NCBI GenBank assembly: GCA_043785105.1
Contig: JAYVXO010000198.1
Coordinates: 1 to 64,000, forward strand
Source of the DNA: Fimbriiglobus sp043785105
GTDB taxonomy: Bacteria; Planctomycetota; Planctomycetia; Gemmatales; Gemmataceae
DNA length: 64,000 nucleotides
Direction: 5' to 3'
This document shows positions 58,572 through 64,000 of this stretch, piece after piece. Below the pieces are notes generated by a model that saw only the letters and a list, made by a program, of their open reading frames with translations, did no database searches and had not been told where the DNA came from. A program made the position numbers and the translations under genes. How positions within the stretch are numbered: the first letter of the stretch is position 1; each line of letters opens with the position of its first letter.

Positions 58572-59603
58572 TCATGGCCCGATCTGCCACCATGTGCGTT
58601 CCAGGATCGTGACAGTTGCCAACGCCACAATCCCGATCAGCGCACACCACGGGTAGAACTCGTGGTACCGACGGTACCGGAAGGTGTCGGTCGGTTGGCG
58701 TTCGAGTGCGTCGATGTCGCGGTAGATGGTTTGCAAGTCCTTCGCGGAGTTCGCTTGAAACGCCTTGCCGTCGGTCATCTCGGCAATCGCTTCGAGGGCA
58801 CGCCGACCGTCGGCACGCTGTTGGGCGACTTCGGGTGGCGTGTTCGGGCCGGGTTCGCCGCCACAATCAATGGCATAAATCGGCACGCCGATTCCCTTGG
58901 CCAACCGGGCCGCTTGCCGTGGTTTTAGCGGCGGGTCGGCGCGGTCCACGCTGATGTTGTGTTCGCCGTCGCTGAGCAAAATCATCACCTTGCGTTTTTG
59001 CGGAACGCCTTCCAATCGGTTCAGCCCTTCGGCAATCGCATCGCCGATGTTGGTCCCCGCGTCCGGGCCGATTTTCGGCTTTTGCTCGTCGAGCAACTTC
59101 AACGTCACGGTGTGGTTTAAGGTGAGCGGGCAAAGCGTTCGCGGAACTGCGGCAAAAGTGACCAAGCCAATTTGATCACGGGACCGACCGTCAAAGTGCG
59201 TGCCATCAGGTAGATCACCACCGATGACGAACAACTTGAACGCGGCCTTGGCCGCGTCCAGGCGCGTCATCGGCGGTTCGGTCGAGGACGGTGAAAAATC
59301 CGCCGTGCCCATACTGCCGCTGATGTCCAGGACCAGCAGAATCGCAATCCCATCGGCGGGCAACCGTGTCTGCAAATCGGGAGTGCGCGGACCGGCCAAT
59401 GACAGGATCAGCATCAGCAACGCAAAGCCGCGTAGCGCGGCTTTGCCCCACGTCGCCCACCGCGCCCGGTTGCCGGGCAAGCCAGCAACAAGAGCAATCG
59501 CCGAATACCGCAACGCGGTGCTTCGCCGACGAACCCACCACCAAACCAACAGCGCCGGGAGTGGTAACAGGCCCAAAAATAACGGGTTTGCGAAGGAGAG
59601 CAT
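58572..59603 (-). CDS. batA: VWA membrane protein (BatA-like)
   Basis: About 343 residues from ATG 59603 (MLSFANPLFLGLLPLPALLV), which gives the typical BatA start; in-frame starts at 59633 and further up are unlikely. A VWA domain with MIDAS DISGSMGTADFSP and VMILLSDGEHNISV lies between N-terminal helices and a C-terminal helix (WCALIGIVALATVTILERTW). First gene of the minus-strand Bat-type operon seen here. The usual upstream genes moxR and DUF58 are not found upstream; instead a palindromic repeat region and an unrelated propeller gene occur. Confidence 0.88.
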   Translation of the reverse strand: MLSFANPLFLGLLPLPALLVWWWVRRRSTALRYSAIALVAGLPGNRARWATWGKAALRGFALLMLILSLAGPRTPDLQTRLPADGIAILLVLDISGSMGTADFSPSSTEPPMTRLDAAKAAFKLFVIGGDLPDGTHFDGRSRDQIGLVTFAAVPRTLCPLTLNHTVTLKLLDEQKPKIGPDAGTNIGDAIAEGLNRLEGVPQKRKVMILLSDGEHNISVDRADPPLKPRQAARLAKGIGVPIYAIDCGGEPGPNTPPEVAQQRADGRRALEAIAEMTDGKAFQANSAKDLQTIYRDIDALERQPTDTFRYRRYHEFYPWCALIGIVALATVTILERTWWQIGP

Positions 59604-59689
59604 GGGGAACTGATCGCATGAGTTGGTAGACATTTGTCTTGAACGCCTACTAACCATTCTTGGCTTTGTGCCCTGAAGGGGCACCGGAG

Positions 59690-59765
59690 TGTAGCCACGG
59701 GTGAAGCGAAGCGGAACCCGTGGAACCGGCCACGGGTTACGCGAAGCGCTCCACCCGTGGCTACA
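59690..59765. repeat. nested palindrome of GTAGCCACGGGTG type
   Basis: Outer arms 59690-59703 and 59752-59765 are exact complements. Inner GAAGCGAAGCGGAACCCGTGG and a CCACGGGTTACGCGAAGCG-type segment are near complements. Flanked by the related palindromes CCCTGAAGGGGCACCGG and GGCCCCCACCGGGGCC. It lies upstream of the BatA start and may insulate the operon from the propeller gene. Confidence 0.8.
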
Positions 59766-59840
59766 TCCCTTGGCCCCCACCGGGGCCACAAACTGCAAAA
59801 CTCACGTCCTGCTTCGCACCGGATTCACCAGCGGATCTCG

Positions 59841-60788
59841 TTACCGAATCACGTCGCCTTTGATGTCCAACACCAGCGCTGCGGCGAGGCTATCGCCGAA
59901 GGTTTTGAAGTCCTTGAACGTCCAGACGACTTTCTTCTCGCGGGTCACTTCGATGAGTTGCGGGTTGTTCGGGCCGGCGTGACAGTTGCCGATGATGACG
60001 TTGCCGTTCGGCAGCACTTGCAACGTGGTCACCCAGGCTAACGTGATACCGGGCAATTCCTTTTGATCGACACTCCAGACCACTTTCCCGGCGTTGTTCA
60101 CTTCGATCACGCGGTTGTTGTTACCACCTGCGATCAGCGTGTTGCCGTTGGCCAACCGCACCGCGCCGAACACTTCTGTGCCGTGCCCTTCGACGCCGTG
60201 CCCCGGCGAACGCGGGCGACCGGCGAGGTCGAGCGTGTATTCCCACACCGTCTTGCCGCTGGCGTCGTACTCGCGCACTGTGCCGATCCCTTCGTGGCAC
60301 ACGAGATAGTTGCCCGAGGCCAGTTTGCGAACCATGCGGGTGTCGCGGTGCGCGTCGGATTTGGGCAAACTTAACGCGACTTCCTTGACGATCTTGCCCG
60401 TCGGATCGACTTCGATGATGCGGCTGTTCCCGCCCTCCGCGATCATCGTGTTGCCGTCGGCCAGGCGCTGAAACGCATGGACTTCGACCCGCCCGGTGTA
60501 GCCGGCCTTGGGCTTCGATTCGTACTGCCAGACGATCTCTTTCTTCGGGCTAATCTCCGCGACGGTCGTGTGGCGAATTTGCGTCAAGTAGTTGCCGTTG
60601 GGCAGCAAATGCAGGTCGTGAACGTCGTGCTTGTTGGTGAATTCCCATTCGACCGTTCCATCCGTGGCGATGATTGCCATCTTGCCCGTGGTGCGATCGG
60701 ACCCCAACACCCGATGTGTCACCGGGTCCACACTGAAGGCCGGAAGCGACGTGAAGAGCAACACGGCAAGGGAGAGTAAGCGTGGCAT
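59841..60788 (-). CDS. secreted NHL/PQQ-like beta-propeller protein
   Basis: About 315 residues; ATG 60788 (MPRLLSLAVLLFTSLPAFSV) gives a signal peptide. Repeated blades: NGNYLTQIRHTTVAEISPKK, LADGNTMIAEGGNSRIIEVD, ASGNYLVCHEGIGTVREYDA, LANGNTLIAGGNNNRVIEVN and LPNGNVIIGNCHAGPNNPQ, each with an NGNTLI/A turn and a (T)GKVVWxx strand. No active-site motif. Role unknown, periplasmic scaffold or binding protein inferred. Downstream of the di-haem cytochrome gene on the same strand, 52 nt apart, so possibly one transcript. Confidence 0.85.
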   Translation of the reverse strand: MPRLLSLAVLLFTSLPAFSVDPVTHRVLGSDRTTGKMAIIATDGTVEWEFTNKHDVHDLHLLPNGNYLTQIRHTTVAEISPKKEIVWQYESKPKAGYTGRVEVHAFQRLADGNTMIAEGGNSRIIEVDPTGKIVKEVALSLPKSDAHRDTRMVRKLASGNYLVCHEGIGTVREYDASGKTVWEYTLDLAGRPRSPGHGVEGHGTEVFGAVRLANGNTLIAGGNNNRVIEVNNAGKVVWSVDQKELPGITLAWVTTLQVLPNGNVIIGNCHAGPNNPQLIEVTREKKVVWTFKDFKTFGDSLAAALVLDIKGDVIR

Positions 60789-60840
60789 GGTCGAGTTCTC
60801 GATGGGAGTGATAGTCATGCCGATAAACTATACGATCGCG

Positions 60841-62181
60841 TCACAAAGTCTTGAGGTACTCGATCACGGCGTGGCGTTCCTCGGTCGTGAGGTCGTCGCC
60901 GTAGGTGTGGCCGGCGTTGCTGCGACCGGGTTGGGTGGTGTCGTAGACTTTGCGGCGCTCGATCTCCGGTAGCTTGGCGTCGGGGGCCGGTACTTCGCGG
61001 ATTGTCCACCCGACTGCGGCTTTGTCGTAATCGGCTTCGTTGGTGTGGAAGGAACGGGTGAAAATCTTCGGACGGTGTTTGCTGTTCAACACGCCCTCCA
61101 CCGTCGGTACGCTGCCGTTGTGGAAGTAGGGTGCGGTGGCCCAGATGCCGTCCAGCGGCGGGGCTTGATAACCCGTTGTGGCGTGAACGGGTTTGCCCAC
61201 GGTGCCGTCATCGTTCTTTTCTTGGGCGAACCAACTGGCGTTGTAGGCTTTGCCGAATGGTTCACTGATGTTGTCGAATCGCTTGCGGTCGGTGCCGATT
61301 TCATCGAGCGGGATAATCTTGTTCGGGTAGGTCCACGTCTCGCCATAGGTGCCGTGGCACTTGGCACAGTTGTCGCGGAAGATCGTTTCGCCCGTCTTCG
61401 CCAAATCGGTGTTCACCACAAACGGGTACTTCGGTGGTTCGATGGTGAGCAGATACTGCAGGATGTCTCGAAACGCCGGTTCCGCTTTCTCAAAATCACT
61501 CGGCACCGTCAGCGGGTGCATCATGAACTGCATGATGCTGCGGACCGATCGGGCGTCGGTGGCACCGACGTAATACATGGTTTTCTTCTTTTTCAGATGC
61601 CACCATGCGGGAACATCTTCGCAGGAATCGTCGTGCAGGCCGAGTTCTCGGAACTTGGGTGACAGCGTCAGGTCATCGTTGCGGTAGCCGAGGAGGTAGA
61701 CCGAGAATGCTCCGGCTTCGTTGGTCCCGCGTGCTTGGGAAAAATGAAACGGCGGCTTGGCAGGCGAGCCACTGGCAGCAGCCATTTCGGAGAACAGGGC
61801 GTGAATATCGAGGGAGCTATTCCCGAGGCCGACGATACTCTTGCCCATCACCGACCCGCCGTGGCACGTCATGCAGTCGATGCCAAGGCCCTTCGTGATG
61901 AGGTAGTCCGCTTTGCGAAGGCCCATCGGGAGTTTGTCGTTGGCATAGGGTGCCGTGTGGAGGCCGTAGCGTTCCCGAAACGCCGTGTCATAGTCGGTCG
62001 GCTTTTCAGTCAGACCCCAGCCTTTCCAGGCTTGGTTGTAAGCGAACATGGGCCAAAAGCCCCGGATGAACGCCGTTTGCTCCAGAGCCTTCTGCCCCCG
62101 TTGCGCGGCCACGCGATCCGGCTCTGCCGCTGACAGGGTGCCTACACACATTAAGAAAATACAGGCCACGAACCGTACCAT
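60841..62181 (-). CDS. secreted di-haem cytochrome c (RoxA/CcP-like)
   Basis: About 446 residues; ATG 62181 (MVRFVACIFLMCVGTLSAAE) starts a signal peptide. Two haem sites: C103-MTC106-H107 and C272-AKC275-H276. A C-terminal APPLDGIWATAPYFHNGSVP segment is typical of cytochrome-c-peroxidase-like and RoxA-like di-haem proteins. It would act in periplasmic electron transfer, peroxide reduction or oxygenase chemistry, which cannot be separated by eye. Downstream propeller gene may be its partner. Confidence 0.87.
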   Translation of the reverse strand: MVRFVACIFLMCVGTLSAAEPDRVAAQRGQKALEQTAFIRGFWPMFAYNQAWKGWGLTEKPTDYDTAFRERYGLHTAPYANDKLPMGLRKADYLITKGLGIDCMTCHGGSVMGKSIVGLGNSSLDIHALFSEMAAASGSPAKPPFHFSQARGTNEAGAFSVYLLGYRNDDLTLSPKFRELGLHDDSCEDVPAWWHLKKKKTMYYVGATDARSVRSIMQFMMHPLTVPSDFEKAEPAFRDILQYLLTIEPPKYPFVVNTDLAKTGETIFRDNCAKCHGTYGETWTYPNKIIPLDEIGTDRKRFDNISEPFGKAYNASWFAQEKNDDGTVGKPVHATTGYQAPPLDGIWATAPYFHNGSVPTVEGVLNSKHRPKIFTRSFHTNEADYDKAAVGWTIREVPAPDAKLPEIERRKVYDTTQPGRSNAGHTYGDDLTTEERHAVIEYLKTL

Positions 62182-62299
62182 CGTCAACCCCTCATCGCTC
62201 ACGAATCCGCTCACGCCATTCTACAACCGATGATAGGTTCACCGGACAACGAAAAGCGATCACCGTAAGGCCGCCTCCAATTGCGTCTGATCAATTGCT

Positions 62300-62530
62300 T
62301 TAGCCACCCAACAGCGCCCGCAGCTTCGCTTCAAACGCGATCGGTAGTGGTTCACACACACACAGCGTGCGTGTCAGGGTGATCGTGGCTTGGTACAGTG
62401 CCACCGTGTCGCCACAGTGCGGACATTCGCAGAGGTGCAACTCGAACACGGTTTGCAACTCCGTGCTGAGGTCACCGCTGACGAAGTCCGCGAGCAAGTC
62501 CTGCAAATCCTCACACGTTAGGCTTGTCAT
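62300..62530 (-). CDS. putative anti-sigma factor (ZAS-type zinc finger)
   Basis: 76 residues. CEDLQDLLADFVSGDLSTEL then HLCECPHC, where H-x3-C-x2-C matches the ZAS anti-sigma motif; the remainder is a hydrophilic tail without a membrane helix. Overlaps the ECF sigma-factor stop by ATGA (62527-62530), the usual sigma/anti-sigma operon. A soluble anti-sigma controlled by redox or zinc state is inferred. Confidence 0.82.
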   Translation of the reverse strand: MTSLTCEDLQDLLADFVSGDLSTELQTVFELHLCECPHCGDTVALYQATITLTRTLCVCEPLPIAFEAKLRALLGG

Positions 62531-63117
62531 GGTGTCGCGTCCTCGAAGTGCGGGGACAGTAAGTCCCTCATGCGAAGCCGGGCACGGTGCAAGCGGCTCT
62601 TCACCGCCGGCACGCTCAGCCCGAGCAGGGTGGCAATCTCGTCGCTCGGAATCCCTTCCACGTCCGCCAGCACGAACACATCCCGGAACAGTTGCGGAAG
62701 TTTGGCAATCGCCCGGTCGATGAGCGCGCGTTGCTCCGTGGCCAGCGCCAACTCATCCGGGCTGGCATGGACGTTGGGGCGTGGCAACTTCACGCCGTGG
62801 GGCGGCTCGGCGGCAATGGCTTCGAGCAGTTCTTCGTCGCCGGTCGCGGTTTCATGTTTCGCCCGGTTGGCGCGCTTTTCCCGATGGGCCAGCGCCGCGT
62901 TCACGGTGATCCGATGCAACCACGTCGGCAACGTCGAGTCGCCCCGGAACGTGTGCAACTTGCGCACAACTTGAAGAAGCACGTCCTGCGTGACATCCTC
63001 GGCATCGGCTTCGTTGTTGAGCAAGCGGCGCGCAATGTGGTAAATCCGCGGCGCGTATTCGCGGAAGACGAACTCGGGCGTCGGCGGGGTGCCAACAACT
63101 TTCGGCGGGTCCGACAT
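62527..63117 (-). CDS. ECF-type RNA polymerase sigma factor
   Basis: 196 residues. Region 2: FREYAPRIYHIARRLLNNEA and DAEDVTQDVLLQVVRKLHTF; region 4: AIAKLPQLFRDVFVLADVEG and PSDEIATLLGLSVPAVKSRL, followed by HRARLRMRDLL. Typical ECF (sigma-70 family group 4). The linker between regions 2 and 4 (about residues 95-125) is longer than usual. Regulon unknown. Paired with the ZAS-type anti-sigma gene downstream. Confidence 0.95.
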   Translation of the reverse strand: MSDPPKVVGTPPTPEFVFREYAPRIYHIARRLLNNEADAEDVTQDVLLQVVRKLHTFRGDSTLPTWLHRITVNAALAHREKRANRAKHETATGDEELLEAIAAEPPHGVKLPRPNVHASPDELALATEQRALIDRAIAKLPQLFRDVFVLADVEGIPSDEIATLLGLSVPAVKSRLHRARLRMRDLLSPHFEDATP

Positions 63118-63547
63118 CGGCGGGCCTCAAACTTTGGACAACATTCATACCATATCCCAGACGCGACAAACCCGCGAGGGGTTCGGGAGGATGCGACCGT
63201 TGAGCGTCGCGATTGTGTACTCTTGATGACCCTTATTGCGGAGCTTCGTTTGGGTCTCCACTTCCTGCGGAGGTGGGAAAAAAAGCGGCTTCCGCCGCAT
63301 CGGTCGCTTACAGTGTACCAACCACTGAAAGAACCCAACTCACTGAACGGTTACGGATGAGAGGAAGCACTGGAACCCGACGACGCACCCGTGCTGGCCC
63401 GGCCACGAGATCGTTGGCCGAGTGGCACTGTCGGCGAGAATTTGACTCAGTTCAAGGTCGGCAACAGCGGTTGGGCATAGGTTGTTGTGGAGCGAAAACC
63501 ACTTGGGTGCGTATCTGCGTCGGTATCGGTCGCGGCGTGAGGGCCTT
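63118..63547. other. intergenic region, no gene seen
   Basis: 430 nt upstream of the sigma-factor gene on its strand. Only short frames without family motifs occur. It should hold the promoter of the sigma/anti-sigma operon, but no convincing autoregulatory -35 (GGAAC-like) plus -10 pair was identified by eye. Confidence 0.5.
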
Positions 63548-64000
63548 TCAGGTTGCCGTCGGTGTCCGTGGCGGCACCCGAGAAAGTTTTCCGATCCACA
63601 GTAGCAGGAACAGCAGGGCGTAAAACTTAATCGAGATTAGGCAGAGCGAATGCCAGGGAAGGTACGGGGTGTTGGGCGTGTGCCATCGGGTGAGCCATAT
63701 CGCGGGGTGCATCCACAAGACAATCATTAGAATTCCCAGGAGAAGTTCTTGCCAGTGTTTTTGCGCGATTTTTTGCGCGACGAGTACTGCGGCGAAACCG
63801 GCGAGGGGCAAGGAGTTCGGCCAACTGACAGGATTCATGAGAATCATGCCGACCAAGCAGGCCGCGAACCCCATCTGGGTGTCTTTGCATCGCCAATTCG
63901 TCCACGTAACGAGTAGACCGACAGTTGCGAAGGAAAGCAATGATAGAACCGTTGCAGCGGTTGGAGAATAGAGAATTGGGATCACCTCGGGGTGACCAAG
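63548..64000 (-). CDS. membrane protein, 5' end beyond the window (GT87-like)
   Basis: The frame is open to the right edge (reads LGHPEVIPILYSPTAATVLS from the edge), so the start is outside. About 150 residues are visible with several hydrophobic segments: ATVLSLLSFATVGLLVTWTN, GFAACLVGMILMNPVSWPNS, LAGFAAVLVAQKIAQ and YALLFLLLWIGKLS. The NPVSWPNSLPLAGFAAVLVA part recalls the C-terminal region of GT87/DUF2029 membrane glycosyltransferases (NPxSWxxYxVL). Assignment is tentative because the N-terminal catalytic part is missing. Confidence 0.6.
   Translation of the reverse strand, partial: LGHPEVIPILYSPTAATVLSLLSFATVGLLVTWTNWRCKDTQMGFAACLVGMILMNPVSWPNSLPLAGFAAVLVAQKIAQKHWQELLLGILMIVLWMHPAIWLTRWHTPNTPYLPWHSLCLISIKFYALLFLLLWIGKLSRVPPRTPTAT

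Noticed and set aside
1..64000. tRNA, rRNA or CRISPR features
   Set aside because: No cloverleaf-like sequence with CCA end or conserved T-loop, no rRNA-like stretch and no regularly spaced repeats were recognised by eye; a tRNAscan-SE and CRISPR finder run would settle it.

Overview
The window looks like a chromosomal segment of a planctomycete, most likely Gemmataceae-like. Seen directly: two DUF1559-type prepilin-motif proteins, two giant PVC-type membrane-bound dehydrogenase/cytochrome fusions, a run of secreted sulfatases, an archaeal-type C1 gene (ftr) in a bacterial context, a tandem-kinase envelope protein, and many intergenic palindromic repeats. Shine-Dalgarno sequences are mostly weak, and many genes are coupled by ATGA, GTGA or TGATG overlaps. 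No rRNA, tRNA, CRISPR array, intact insertion sequence or replication origin was recognised.

Layout. 1-338: left edge with a 34-bp perfect inverted repeat. 360-3664: TolC-like efflux protein, an orphan soluble protein and a TolB-like propeller. 3665-4448: no intact gene, but a decayed transposase C-terminus. 4449-14588: a secreted catabolic cluster with an SGNH/propeller/cupredoxin/cytochrome fusion, four intact sulfatases and one sulfatase-esterase chimeric pseudogene. 14748-18062: an anchored orphan, a lipoprotein metalloprotease and split coaB/coaC. 18056-22633: DUF1559 protein, dual kinase-fold protein overlapping a GT4 glycosyltransferase, smpB, and a stand-alone LigD phosphoesterase-like domain. 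22729-25178: ilvD and two Flp pilins. 25182-28499: a GT2/membrane glycosyltransferase pair and a toxin-antitoxin remnant. 28746-33890: hisS, a site-2 protease, a frameshifted Uma2 gene and leuA.

Upstream of leuA (33922-34030) lies what appears to be a leucine attenuator. It has an 18-residue leader peptide with four clustered Leu codons, an antiterminator segment, and a 14-bp terminator hairpin. Next comes an islet (34103-35892) bounded by 26-bp direct repeats and holding an AT-rich orphan gene and a broken gene fragment. 35872-41474 holds a secreted DUF3352-like protein and a dehydrogenase/cytochrome/ThuA fusion. 41632-41851 is a large nested palindrome, and 41918-42852 a frameshifted PD-(D/E)XK nuclease gene.

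43080-46063 is a compact group: a degenerate sigma54-activator-like protein, a pseudo-receiver and a 2[4Fe-4S] ferredoxin coupled by start/stop overlaps, convergent with ftr of the tetrahydromethanopterin C1 pathway. 46140-52228 contains a membrane protein, DUF1559, a papain-like membrane protein, mnmA, a DUF5076-like protein and a lysine-rich lipoprotein. 52290-59603 is a Bat (aerotolerance-type) operon read on the minus strand: two VWA proteins, TPR, BatD, TPR/SH3 and a large VWA protein, with no MoxR in view. 59841-64000 has a secreted propeller, a di-haem cytochrome, an ECF sigma/anti-sigma pair and a truncated membrane glycosyltransferase at the edge.

Common themes are secretion and periplasmic oxidation of sulfated or complex carbohydrates, envelope construction and branched-chain amino-acid synthesis. 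Several genes are visibly decaying: at least five pseudogenes or frameshifts, two of them in short G runs. All assignments come from reading motifs by eye; no database search was run.
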